From: Blasia pusilla
Taxonomy: Eukaryota; Marchantiophyta; Marchantiopsida; Blasiales
DNA: 64,000 nucleotides
Direction of reading: 5' to 3'
Assembly (NCBI GenBank): GCA_050084515.1
Contig: CM114274.1
Span: 26,040,001-26,104,000 of the forward strand
The notes beneath the pieces were generated by a model. The model made no database searches. It saw nothing but the letters and a program-made list of their open reading frames with translations, and was not told the origin of the DNA. The position numbers were made by a program, and so were the translations under genes. Below are positions 24,660-37,080 of the stretch, one piece after another (position 1 is the first letter of the stretch; every line of letters starts with the position of its first letter).

Positions 24660-27160
24660 GTTTGCAGCATTAGGTTCAAGGCAGCGGACAGCCTCAATGT
24701 GTTTCGACTATCGTCTGAAGAGTCTACTCTACCCCTTCAGAGACACAGCAGATTAATTTGCCGTCGCACTCATCACCCGTGCGTTCTTCCATTTCTCATC
24801 AACGAAGTGAGGGATTAGTTCTGCCCAAAACACACAGCGATCAATAGCCAGACCAGTGAAATTTTATGGGAGTGAATTGTGACATTCAGCTCAACCAGTA
24901 CGAAGAAAGAATTGGCTTTGTCGATCGAGGAATCGAGAAGGATATATACCTTGCCTTGCCGAGGTTCTTGATCACCCGTTGAAGTGGGCTGTGCTTGAAG
25001 TTAACAGCCACAATTGAATTCAGACACCTACAAGCGGAGGCCGGGTCATGGAATCGCTCCGAGTTCCAACCAGTCGCAGTTCGGCGATGGTGGAAAGGCT
25101 TGGAAACCGTTGTCGGTTATGTCGATCCAGGATCTGACCGTGCCATAAATACAATGCTGGATTTCATGCCGCGGAAGAAAACCACAGTTGAAACAGAGGT
25201 AGCTCTACATCACGTGCACAAGGTTCCTTCAATCTCCCGATGCCCTATCCAGAGATGCCAGCGTCGTTATCAACACGGAATTCTGCGTCGCAACTGCTGG
25301 GCGTCGACGATCGGTTCTTCTGTCTTCTCCAACATATTTCAACAATTGCATGAAACCGAGATTCTTCAACCCGTGAGCATCTCTCTATGGTTCCCGCGGC
25401 ATTCCTGCCAATGTACTCCCGACCTCATCCATTCCACTTTCAGGAACTTCATCCCCTATCACGATACCCGATTCCGTACCTTACCCCAACCCTCAGCGCA
25501 ACAGAATACACTACTTTTGGTCGTTCTCATTCATGAGCCCGATCAGATTGCTTGACCAGAGGGCACACCAACGCGAACGAACACTTGTCGCCGCGAGTTC
25601 GTCTGTAGGACTGCAGCAGCATGCAATTTTCAAGTTCAATTCTATGCTCTTGGGTGCGATTGGAATGCAGTGCTTTTTCTTGGCCTAATTGGAGATACCC
25701 AAGACAGTTTCCATCGTCGACAGTCAAGCTGCACTACTACCACAACTTCGACGTTGAAACGCAAAATTCCTCATGAACTATTAGTCCTTTGACCAACATT
25801 CGAAAGGTGCTGCTTGGGCCAGGCACAGGCCCATGATATGAGATTGCAGCGTCAACGCAAATAACCAACTCGGAAGAAAGAGATTGCAGGCATGGGACCG
25901 GAAGAAGCTTGGGCATTAGGGTCTCCGGAAAATTATAACGGGAACCGTCTGCTCAGCGAATTCCTTTCGTAGGTGGAAGAAGTTAACATCGATCCCGTAC
26001 TCCCTCCGGGTTCGGAGGGAGGCGCAATTACAGCCACAGTAAGTGTGCAAGCAGAACATTCGCACTGGATCGCAAATTGAGCCCATCGGTTCGAGGTAAT
26101 TCAGAGCCGCAAGAAAGCGCGATCGACTAATTTGAAGGTGTTGTTATTTTAGGGGCCCCCATCAACAAAAGCTTGACTCGAATCCCTTTTCTCGTCTCTC
26201 TGGGATGCCCTGAAACCTTTCGATGCGAGTTTTGAGCTTCGGGCCCGATGCTGGGGATCTCAACCGGGGAATCACACACGTCTGTATTACGTTTGGTACC
26301 CCATTCAGCTTCGCCCGCCATCGCCGTCATTCGAACGTAAACACTCTACCGTAGAGCACTCGGCTTCCAAATCTAAGTTGAAGTACCGTGGTCGAATTCC
26401 GACTCTTAAAGCTGCACGTCCACACGACCGATTCCGCGCCGAACGACCGTTAGGCGTGAGGCTGCTGTCGAGTGATCACACGGCGGCCTCATGGACAGAG
26501 GGTCTCAAGAATGGGGGTGGTGATTCCTCCCGATTAGGGTAGAGAGCCAAAGCTGGCAATCGATCGCCGTCTCGCAGGTTCAAGAATCTTAGAGCTACCT
26601 TCTCAGAAGCTTGTGCGTTCCGTGGTCAGATAGATCGCAGAGTATTCGAAGCGCGGATGGAGAAGGTGACAGTCCCCTGGGCTCTCTGCGAATGCTAAGC
26701 TAATGGAAGAAACCCTGATCATGTACGACTACGCAAATCGTCTTGAAGATCCCGTGCCAAATTGGATCTTTAGATTTCGAGGAACCTCTTTTTAAATGTG
26801 AAGAGCCTGGAAAGAAACTTCAGAGGACAGATTCAGTCATGGAGCGAATTTGAGACAGCGTGAGTTCTCAATACTTGGCTTTTCACTCTTCCGTGGATTT
26901 GAGCCGTGATTACATTTTTAGGGAGAGATACAAACAACCCTGCGCCTGACCGAGAGAGTCGGAATCATCGTGAACCTGTTTCATGCTCGTTCTATGGGTT
27001 CGAAGAATTGTTTCAAAAGCCTTGCGACGGGCATTCCAGACATGCATCCATGCTGCTCGCGGTGAGAGCTGTAGCACTCGCCAGCAGCCCCTTCTCGCGC
27101 ACTTTGTAGTGGAGACATGATGGTTTTTTCTGCATCTCTCTCTCTCTCTATTTATACTTC
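24660..27160. other. Upstream region of the CNGC gene, no gene recognised
   Basis: This lies 5' of the minus-strand channel gene and should contain its promoter. A plus-strand open stretch of 186 codons (24995-25555) shows no domain and is probably chance. A perfect hairpin occurs at 26000-26021 (9-bp arms CTCCCTCCG/CGGAGGGAG, loop GGTT). A degenerate tRNA-like patch occurs near 26340-26410. Confidence 0.4.
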
Positions 27161-27700
27161 GACTTGTTTTTCTCGTCTCCCTCGTAATCGGGACGTGATC
27201 ACTTCGCACCATTTTTATCCATCACTCTATATATATATTTATATTTATTATTTACATACGTAATTGGATTTTGTTTTCTCCTCTCCCTTGCAATTGGGAC
27301 GTGGAGAGCTCCCTTCACACCATTGTCATCCACCTCTTCACATATGATTCGATTCGCTTCCTCACCTACCTTGCAATTGGGGCGTGATCCCTTCCAAGCA
27401 TTTATATCCGTTTCTCTATATAGACCTCCATTTGTTTTCCTCACCTTCCTTGCAAGTTGGACTTGATCGTTTCCCCCCATTTCTATCCACCATCTCTTAT
27501 GCGTTGAAGTGACCCCTTCCAAGTTCCCACCAATATTATCCATCTCTATATAATTCCATTTGTTTTCTCGTCTCTCTTCCAATGGGGAAGTGACGAACCC
27601 TTCCCACCACCTCTTCACATAAGTTAGATTTGCTTTCCTCACCTCCTCATCGTTTCCTCCCATTTTTATCCACTATCTCTAAATATACACATCCAATTAA
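27160..27700. repeat. Degenerate tandem repeat, unit about 75-100 bp
   Basis: Five to six diverged units follow each other. Each has the order TTGTTTTCCTCACC-like, CTTGCAATTGGGACGTGA-like, CCCTTCCCACC-like, TTTTATCCATCTCTATATA-like. Clear unit starts are near 27165, 27265, 27350, 27430, 27555 and 27635. A long minus-strand open frame across them (27199-27663) is a by-product of the repeat. Confidence 0.75.
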
Positions 27701-28509
27701 TCTTGTTGTACGTTCGGCCGGTGAATCTAAGTGGAGCATCTCGAAATGGAATGATTCGCTTTGTTTTTCCCATGATCCCTCTTGTTCATATCTTTACGTT
27801 AATATTAAAGTTACCATTGAGTATTGAATCTTGGTGGGGCCAGGCAACACCTGGTCCGTTGTTTTGGTGTCTAATCGACCGTTGTTTCTTTTCCCTTACC
27901 TCTAAAATTGGGAGATGCATAGACATTGCATCACATGAATCTTCTTGGGAGCTTATCAACAAGAGATGCATCCCCATTCGTGAGCTAGATCGGAGCTTGT
28001 GAGAATCTTTGACAAGTTTTTTAATCTTCTAGTTCAATAGGTCTACACCAATTCCAAAGATTTATGACTATATTGCTATGGAATACTAGTGGGATCTCAT
28101 CAAAGTGGTATCCTTCTTGTCACCTAGATGTTTCCAGCTAAGGATTTTTCCATTTTCCTTGCAATAGGAGGTGAGCACTTAAGATAAATATATTGTTTTA
28201 ACTTTGGTTTAAAAATCATCATCATCATCATTGAAGTAAAGTATAATTGTCTCGAGAAGATGAACTGCCTATTCCAAGTCTCGAACTCCAAGTCTATAAG
28301 TAAAATACATGAAATGATATCGAAGAAAGAAGATTAAATGCAAGAGATAATCCAATTCACCAAGACCATTAGACGCCAACAATGCCTCTCATGCTCACTT
28401 GCACACCTTCGACGCCTCTCTCGCCTCAAAGCCTCTGAACCCTTGATTCACCCGCCTCACCTCCCGCTCACTTCTCCACCACGCTTTGTTGTGTCAGGTT
28501 TATAGGAGA

Positions 28510-29620
28510 TAGAGATAGGGGAATTAGAGCTTGAGTTTTGATTCCTTGCCATGCCGGAAGAGACCACCTTGGCAAAGAAGGGACCATTGCTTTGATGGAA
28601 GTTGAGTTATAGTTTCTTGTTGCACCGCGTTGAATTTCCAACTTTTTGGGAACCTAGACGAAAATTCCTTCGCATGAAGGAGCACCAAAATTGGAACTTG
28701 AGTTCCAATTGCTCATAGCTTCCTTCTTGTCTGCATAGAAGAGTGAATAGATTAGAACTTGAGTTCTGATTGCTCAATGCTCCCTCTCTACATTGCTTAC
28801 TACATCCCAAATGAAAGAGCCATGGAATAGGAACTTGAGTTTCGATTCTGCTCTACACCATGCTACCACTCTATAACCTCGTCGATCTTACCTTGTATGT
28901 CTACGCCAAAATGGACTTGGAACTTGAGTTCTAATTTCCCTCACTATCCTCTACACTTCCTCTTGTCGGTTAGACCATAATAATTGAGATGACTCATTGC
29001 TCAACCCTAGCCAAATTGAAACTCAAGCTCCACTTGCCTCCTTCACTTCACTGTCCACTATGCCGCACCGTGGCACATTGTCAAAGTCACCTCCATAGTT
29101 GAGACATTCCAAGGCTCCATTGTGAGCCAGTTGGAACTTGAGTTTCAATCTCCTTTGCTTCAATTCCTCGTCACCCTTGCCACATCACGCCATTGAGATG
29201 ACCACCACACAACTAAAGCATTAGGCTCAACTATACTCAAATTGCAACTTGAGTTCCAATTCCCTTTGCAGCTCCCTTGTCACCCCCTCCATGTTGCGTC
29301 GTGTCACGTCATGCCTTGGAGATGACCTTTGTACAATTGAGGTATATCACTCCCTAATTGTTGCTTAATCGAAACTTGAGTTCCAATAGTGGCGCTACTT
29401 CCTTCACACTAGCAGCACCCCAACATGTTCAACCTCTCATAGCCTTGTAGTGCCTTCCTTGCCTTTCCTTGATCACGTCTCGGATAACGTCCACTAGCAA
29501 GGAGCATCGGAAGTTTTGATAGAGTGAAAAGCTCTCCTTCTAACTTCTTCTTACATCTCTAACCAAGGGTTGTCAAAATTTAAGTTCCGATACCTCACAA
29601 AGCAGCTCTGGAATCGTTGT
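28510..29620. repeat. Field of spaced GAACTTGAGTTCC motifs
   Basis: A near-palindrome of the form TTGGAACTTGAGTTCCAATT recurs, with decay, near 28525, 28598, 28691, 28750, 28828, 28917, 29015, 29130, 29240, 29368 and 29573. The spacing is about 60-130 bp (the last gap is about 205). The DNA between the motifs is also loosely similar (CTCCCTTGTCACC-like strings). It looks like an old minisatellite whose core palindrome is best kept. No coding sequence is seen. Confidence 0.65.
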
Positions 29621-32600
29621 CTCACCCTTTCCATGCAGTTGACCCATTGTACTCATAGAATCTATGTTGTTGCGGAGCATATTTTCTTAATCTTCATCAA
29701 ATGAGCATTGTTTCTCGTCTCATTTTCATTGTCTGAATGAATATTTTGCTTTTGTTCCAATGGCAAACTCAAATTTCACAAAATCTAGCATGATACAATA
29801 AATTATCCCCACCTCATTGTTGCTCCTAGCTTGATTATCCTCCTAGCTAGCTTCATCAATTTTGGTCTAGAATCAAGCAAGACTCACTCAAAATCAACAA
29901 GGGAGTGCCCTTGCATATGTTGATTTTCCCACACTCAATCAGGTCATGATTCATATTGATTTCTTCACCATATCTATCTCAAGAACTCCATCCTTGTGAT
30001 CTGATCATCAATTGCTCCACTCTTAAGTAACTCCATAAGAATTGAGAAGCCTCCAGCTCTTCAATTGTTGTAAAATCTACAATAACTGCACTTCAACCAA
30101 TTTCTCAATTCTAAAATCTTGACTTTGATTTCAACAATTCATCTGCCCCATGTACTCCCACATGGCCAATATATACCAACTTGCATTTTTGCAAACCCAA
30201 GACATCTCACTTGTGCATAAGACCAACTACTATTCGATTGCTAACTAAGCCTCAAACTCTATAGGCCCAAGTGGCTCCATACAAAGGATGAGAGGATCAA
30301 CCTCTCCGAGGTTGCCACTCCTCATAATGTAAAGGTGACCTATGCTCGTAGGTCACATGTGACCTCTCAAAATAGGGAAATAGAAGACCCTTCTAATAAG
30401 GCCTCGATACTGTCTCATCCAGCATCTCATCTACTATGACAATGATGGGGACTCTACAATTTCAAGTGCCCATGGGATCCAACTCTAAATATATTAGGTC
30501 AATCACTATATGGTGTGGTGTAGAAATGAGTAGCCTTATACTGACCAACCCGAAACCAATTTAAGATGTCGATGGGATCCGACCATTAGATTCAAATCCT
30601 ATGGGCAGTCTAGGATTTTCAAGTGTAACTTTCATCAATACATGACGATCCCGAAAAAAGAGTCCATGCATGATCAATTAGTCTGGAATCTATGATAGTG
30701 GTCCATAAATCGCTAAGATTCGCATAGAGAATGTATTTATTAAGGTCGTAGAACTCGTATCTATTTTTTTTCTTGGAAATAAATACGACACCTAGGTGCG
30801 AGGAAGTTGCAAAGGCTTGTGGAACCACACTCATAAAAATAAATTATTTCAATTTCTCTTTTTTTTCTCGGACTAAGCCTTCACATGAGTTTTTCTCCTT
30901 TGGGTTGTCAAAGTCTTCTTTTTGAATAAAGGTGTTATATTTTTTCTTTAGGTTGTCAAATTCTTCTTTTGAAATACAGGTGCTATCTTCTTTCTTTTTT
31001 TAAATATTTTTTGAAAAATCCCACCAATTATAATAGTAGATCAATCCATAATTACATATGAAGAGAAAAAATCATATAGTTTATATTCAAGTTGGCAAGT
31101 TTGGACATGTGGGAATTCTAGATGGAAAGCTCCATAACTACAAGGCAATCATTATGCCTTTACTTTGAGTTCTTTACATCTTTCTAGTTGTTGTGTACAT
31201 ACTTGTGTGATGTATTGTAAAGCGTCATTGTAAATATCACAATATGACCATAGCCCAAAAAGAAAGAGGATACCAAAATATCAAATTATTATAGAAGCCT
31301 TTAAACCAAGAGGAAAGAGATATTCTTTTTGGAAGAAGACTCCTATGGGTTTAACAATATAGTTGTGAGGGCTCTCTATTGTGGCTCATCAGATTCCACT
31401 TAACTTTATCATCAATCTTTCCAAGCTTGAGTAGATGGCTAAAATGCATATTGTATTATGCTACTTGCCTTCCTCACCAAAATTTCCAATCAAGAAAAAA
31501 ATTTAGTCAATGACATAGATTTAAATCTATTAAAAAAGAGAAAGAAAAGGAGAAGATAGAAAACATCAAGGTATCACTCTCTCTAACTCCACTAGGAGGG
31601 GCTAATATTGGAGCCTTTCAATTACTATTACATTCATACCGTAGAACTAATCGTATGGTTATTTTGGTTAGGACATTTCATGGTGCTAGTTTATTGTCAA
31701 GTGCACAAAGGACTCCACAAGATAAAAATCTAACATCATAATTTAGAAACAGAGTAATGGGAAAAAATACCCTCCACTCCACCATGGAAGGGATATGGAG
31801 AGAAATGATGGGTGACGAGAAGAACAAGGAGGATAGAGGAGAGATGTAAATCAAGTAATAAGGAAGAGAGATAGATTCACAATGGACGAAACCAAAAAAT
31901 AGGGAGAGAAGGAAGAAGGGAAGGAACACACTTGAGAAAAAAGTTACTTAACCAATACAATGGTCAAAGGGTTGGGGAACCTTAACATAGAGGAAGAAGT
32001 GGCTCAAAGAAGGTGAAAGAGGGATCACAAACATAGGAGAGGAAATTGACCAATCCTCGTGCCAAAACATAAGGGAAAGGAGGTTGGAGGGGGCTACTAG
32101 AAGAGGGGAGGGGACAAGGGATCACATATGGAATGAAGGAGCATATGGATTTAATCCAAAGTGATAACACATGCACCACCATACTAGTAGGTGTTGAAAT
32201 TTATTATGAAAAAAAGAGGTAAATTTTGGAAAAATATTCCTATTATAAGCAATTATGAAAGGGAAAATCAAGGTTATTTTGGGAGTTTAGTGCCAACAAA
32301 CTAATTAGTTTAAAAAAATTAGCTATGATATGGTATATTATAATTATAAGTTGTGCTAGGAAAAAGCGGAACCCTATCACAATGTTTCTAAAATAAACAT
32401 CCAAAGGATAAAAAGATATAATTTTCCTTTCCAAAAAAATAGGTGAGAATAAGAAATTCTTTTCTCCAAATAAAGAAGACAAGTAAGGGATTATTTTTCA
32501 AAATTGAGGAAAGGCATTAATACTTTTATAAAGTCATGCGGAAGATATTTCTTCCAAAGTTGCACAGAGAAGAAGTCCATCTTTATGGACTTATGTCTGT
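29621..32600. other. AT-rich intergenic DNA
   Basis: No gene or recognised element is seen. A small imperfect tandem duplication (period about 52 bp, GGTTGTCAAA..CTTCTTTT) occurs at 30900-31000. A short ATC-repeat lies upstream at 28215-28231. Confidence 0.4.
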
Positions 32601-32639
32601 CATAGGGACACATATGTCCGTGCATGAAATGTTTCGTGC

Positions 32640-33655
32640 ACTCATGGTGTCGCGACTCTCATAACCAAACAACACAAAATAGGCGCCAAGCGAAACATCA
32701 GAACTCAAGTGAACTCACGCTGCGAGGTTTGCGCTTTGGAGAGGCATTTGGAAAAGTCTCTTGGAAAATTTTAAGAGACAAAACGCGGAACAAAGTTATG
32801 CGTTTTATGCGTTAGTGGTCGTGACCAGGAAACCTAGACAAAACGCGAGCCAAGACTTGAGATGAGTTGAGTCTTGGGAGGTTGGTTGCCAAAGAGGTGA
32901 GAACCAGGCTGGAACACGACTAGCGTTTGGCAGAATCTGACTGTGTTTAGGACCATAACGTTGAGCTCCAAGATGCGTTCGGGACAAGTAAGGACGCTTT
33001 AGAAAGCTGATCTTGAGACGCTTCCAACGCACTAAAGATCTTAGCAAACGCATAAGTATAGGCTGAGATATTGGCCAAAAACGATTGAGAGAGCAATCGG
33101 GTTGAGGGCCAATTGGAGAGGCCCGGGTGTCTTTCCCTAAATGTAGGGGGGCCCCGAAGATCCCCATAAGTACTAGTGAGGGAGGAGTCTCTCCGAGATG
33201 TCTCGGAACACGAATCTCCACTTTGGGCGCCAAACGGTGTTTAAGAGGCACGGGATGGAACGGGAGTTTGGCGTTCGAACTCGAAACCCAAACATGATCC
33301 AAGGGAGTGGACTTTGTACGCCACACTTGGATTCCAACCCGAGATTCACTTCGTGCAAGTCTTGGTGAGGAACTCATTGGATGGCCATCGGACAGTTGGA
33401 ACCGCTAGGCGCGAAACGCCGTTTCAAGTTCCTGAACTGACCAGAAAGTCTGTCCCAAGTCTTACGAGATTTGCCCGTGTTGTAAACTACGAAACTAGGA
33501 AGGTTGAGCTTGATGAGAGTCCAAGATGAGAACTGGGAAAGTAATCCCGCTGATTGATCCAAGACCCAACTAACCAAAATGCGTGTTTGGATGGAGATCA
33601 GCATTGAGAGCGTGACCTACTGAACGCATGCTTCCGCAACAACAAGATTAACGTT
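32640..33655 (-). repeat. Dispersed ~1-kb non-coding repeat, copy 1
   Basis: The reverse complement of this stretch aligns in order with 49125-50205 over its whole length. Shared landmarks, read on the minus strand, are GTCACGCTCTCA, the TCTGGTCAGTTCAGGAACTTGAA area, ACGCCGTTTCGCGCCTAGCGGTTCC, AGTACTTATGGGGATCTTCGG, TTTTTGGCCAATATCTCAGCC and CTCTCCAAAGCGCAAACC. The region is GC-richer than its flanks and encodes nothing recognisable. It could be the LTR or internal non-coding part of a large retroelement. No LTR pair was established. Confidence 0.75.
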
Positions 33656-34684
33656 AAAGGAGAGTAGGCGCACGACACATGGGCCCCATTCATGTACCCC
33701 CACCAACTTATCCCCGCGGCTTGTGTTTGGGCTACGTGATTACGGTTGCACACAAACAAAGTCCTTGTTTGCGGATGTGTCCATGTACGCGGACTTATGT
33801 CCGTCCTAGGGACGAACAAGTTAGTTCAGGACTCGTGTACTTGAGCAACATGTCCGTTTTTGTGCAACCTTGCCCGTAATATGTCCCTATGCCTTGACAC
33901 GCAATTTTATGTGGGTTTTTTTTTTGGATTTTCCTACCCCGTGTACCGCATAGTACCCCCCCGGACTCCCCTTCTCCTTTTCAGCTTGCTCTCGCGACTG
34001 CCTTCTTATGCATCCTATGCTCGGCCCCATACCAGTAATCCGCCCTTGCGCAAGTGACCTAGGTTCCCATAAAACTTGGGCATGGGGGCGAGACGGCATG
34101 TCCGTGGACATGGAATGGACCTGGCCATTTTTTCGCACCCTTGATTTCTTCTATTGTCCATTATCCATCTATGTATACATATTAGTATATCTCTACGTCA
34201 ACGGGGGATATATTGATTGATTTCTTTCCTCCAATTTAATGAATTTAAATACGTGAACTTCCATTTTCACTTATTCTTCCAACAATGTATTCAAGGATGA
34301 CAAGTTCAGTCATAAGTATTGTCCCAATCTAGGAGGATTCAATGGTGAGTATTTTGGAACCACAAATGTAGTTGGAAACCTGATTTTGGGCGACGTACAC
34401 TTAAAAATTTACAACCCATAAAAACCAAGGACATAATGGCAAATATGTCCTTCCAACCAATATAGTCAATTGACCCAAAGTTGATGGTAACTCTAAAATA
34501 AATCGACATACTAAATGATGTAACCGAAAGGTGGAAACCATATTGTGAAAGTTTGTTAGAACATTTTTGAAAAAAATTTATGAACATCTTTCCTATTAAG
34601 ACCATAACTCTGTTCCTAAAAATGAAAATTGAACCTTTTTACATCATAGAAGACCAAATATATAACCTATTACAAATCATTAAG

Positions 34685-36850
34685 TATATCCACTTTATTA
34701 TAAAATAAACCTCGGAAGAGGACAAAGAAAGGTAATAACAACTCAAAAGAGGAGTCAAAAAATGCATACAAGAATGCAAAAAGAAAATGGCAACAAGCCA
34801 ACACAAACATCCGCTCAACGAGCTACACGATTGGTAGCCGGAAAAAAATCTGACAAGAACACGAGTGGTTGGTTAGACGTGAATGGACGACGAGGCAAGC
34901 GACCCCCACCACCTCCGCACAAAGGAGGATGAAGAGCTTCTAAGAGAGCCATTGTTTCCGCACTTGGAACCGCCGGAGAAAGAGCACCCAATGCTCGAGC
35001 TGCACGTGAAAACTCACCAACCTGCCCCAAAAGTAGACTTCGTCGAAGGCGTTGTTGTATTGAAGGCCTCCCATGATTGGCATGTTGAGTGGGATGAGCC
35101 GCAACTAAGGCCTCTGCTCGAAGTACATGCTTATTGTGAAGATTCTCCCAATCCCTAGACATAAAGCGTTGAATACGTGTGGAGGTTTCACGATGACCCG
35201 TTGCACCACCCCTTGGAGGGAGGACTAAAACTCATTGTGGGAAGAGTAATAGGAGATATGAAGAATTTATATCTGTGGGGTCACAGGCTAACCTTTCTAA
35301 TGGGAAAAGCAAAGCTTGTTGGATGATGGGGCGAAGAGCAATAGGAATGCGAGTGTAGAGTCTAGGACGAGAAAGACCTGGATGGAAAGAGCGAAGGAGA
35401 TCAATTTGGCTTAACCAGGTCCAAGCAGTTGTGGTGGGGATTGTAGTAGGAGGTGATATCGGGTTAGGGATTGAAGGCCCATGCATGGATCGAAAGTACC
35501 GCTGATGTCTTTTGATCCCATTATGAGCAAACTCCTTACCACAAGGTATGCAACGAACCTTTGGTACAAATGGAGAAGTAGAAGGGTTACAAGGAGAGGA
35601 GGTACAAGGTGCAAGAGGTGGTGATGGCCGACGATGAGGGGGTAAGTAGGTTGGGAAAGGAGGAGGAGAATAGATGGGAGTTGGAAGCAAAGGCATAGAT
35701 GAGATATGCAAGGATGGCAAAGTAGAAGGATTCGATAATAATGGATCAAGATTAGGCTCAATAGGACAAGGCGAAGAAGGTAGAAGAGGAGAATCCGGAA
35801 GAAATATAGCGAGTGTAATGGATGTATTAGCATCTGGAGGAAAATGGCGAGATCTACGATGAGGAGGTGAACTAGAGGGAGACGTTACGGCTGTAGGAGG
35901 GCATGTAAAACCAGATAAGCGAGAAGATGGAGAATCCAACTCCATCTCTGATGACATAGAAGTAAAGGTAGGCAAGTCATCGAAGACACAAAAAGACTTA
36001 TGAAACGTGGTTTGGAGAAAGCATGAGGATAACGAGCAAAGCAAAAGTAGTGGAATCCGTCCAAAAGAAATTTAGATGGAGAGATGAAGATTAGGCAAGA
36101 CCAAATTTATGATCGAAAGTTACTATAAGAAAAATATAAAAAGCAATTGAAAAGGAAAAGTGATCTATATGGTATCGGAAGAGGTGGCTCAAGAATATGA
36201 ATTTCTAATGTCCTTAAGGAGATGGCAAACATATGTAGGGGCAAAACAGTAAGGTAAGGAGTTGGAAGAGCAAGGAATACTTTGGGAGGAATTGACCTAA
36301 AACAAACCCGTACAAAAAACATAGGCGCCTATAGAGAAGGAAGAAAAACTAGAAAACCTAATTGATATCAAAAGAACAAGCTCGTCAAGACGATCGAAAC
36401 AAGCCCAAACACGTCTAAAACCGACATTCAAGTAGAAAGTTATGAAATAAATTGGAAACACCAAAAAAGAGGATGTGAGGAGTAAGTGAGCCACCCACCA
36501 ATGACCGCTATGAAGAAATGAGTTCGTAAGGTTGGGCCCAGCCCGTATCAAAAGATCCAGAAAAGCAAGAGGAATCCCTTAAACTGATGGTAACCCGGTA
36601 TCACTCTATAAAGAGAGTGCTATATTTGAAATAGCATATAGAAATTTATGAGCGTATTTAAAAGAGAAAGAGGTCCAAAGATCCCAAGAAATTTTCAATT
36701 TTCAATTTTAAATAATTAAAAAAGAACCCAAAATTCAAACTTAAGATGAACACATTAGATATTAGATTGAAAAAATAAAATCACCATGAAAATATTTATA
36801 AACAAAATTTTATATATCCTTCCATGTCCTAGGCCATAACCCTCTCCTCC
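34685..36850 (-). mobile_element. Non-LTR retroelement copy B, internally deleted
   Basis: Its 3' end (34685 onwards) and its 5' half match copies A and C, but the reverse transcriptase, second finger and nuclease are missing. At about 34920 the sequence jumps from the extreme C-terminal/3' UTR part directly to the region just upstream of the RT core (CACCTCCGCAC|AAAGGAGGATG). This is equivalent to removing about 2.3 kb of copy A (roughly 1321-3640). The 5' leader is longer than in copy A and matches copy C beyond 36800. A 270-codon open stretch at 35232-36044 keeps the proline-rich region and the zinc finger. Confidence 0.8.
35232..36044 (-). pseudogene. N-terminal domain of retroelement copy B
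   Basis: This 270-codon stretch is the longest intact N-terminal segment of the minus-strand copies. It starts upstream of the shared MELDSPS motif, runs through a Pro/Ser-rich region with a single copy of the PTYLPPHRRPSPPLAP segment, has the finger CIPCGKEFAHNGIKRHQRYF (last Cys changed to Phe), and then the LSQIDLLRSFHPGL linker. Without the deleted RT and nuclease it cannot act as an element on its own. Loss of the last zinc ligand suggests decay. Confidence 0.65.
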
Positions 36851-37080
36851 ATCCTCTATCGTATCCCAAATAGTATGTAACAAACTCCATATCAATATCA
36901 TATGTGATCATGGACATATTATATTATTAAAATTTTATAGATAGATGTGTGCATAAATCTAAAATATCCGAATAAGCGGGCCTTAGCATGCTCCTTCGTT
37001 TTCCTCCTTTCATCAATGCATGAACGAGACGGATTCGGATCACGAAATCTCTTGCCTACTGTTTCTCGCACTACAATGGC

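Noticed and set aside
24995-25555. 186-codon plus-strand open stretch upstream of the CNGC gene
   Set aside because: No domain, no conserved pattern, and it lies in the expected promoter of a minus-strand gene. Length alone is not enough in GC-balanced DNA.
26340-26410. tRNA-Gly(UCC)-like string (GTAGAGCACTCGGCTTCCAA followed by GTCGAATTCC)
   Set aside because: Anticodon stem and T stem do not pair properly and no acceptor stem could be drawn. At most it is a decayed tRNA or organelle-derived fragment.
27199-27663. 154-codon minus-strand open stretch
   Set aside because: It follows the degenerate tandem repeat; its repeated WWxE-type strings come from the repeat unit.
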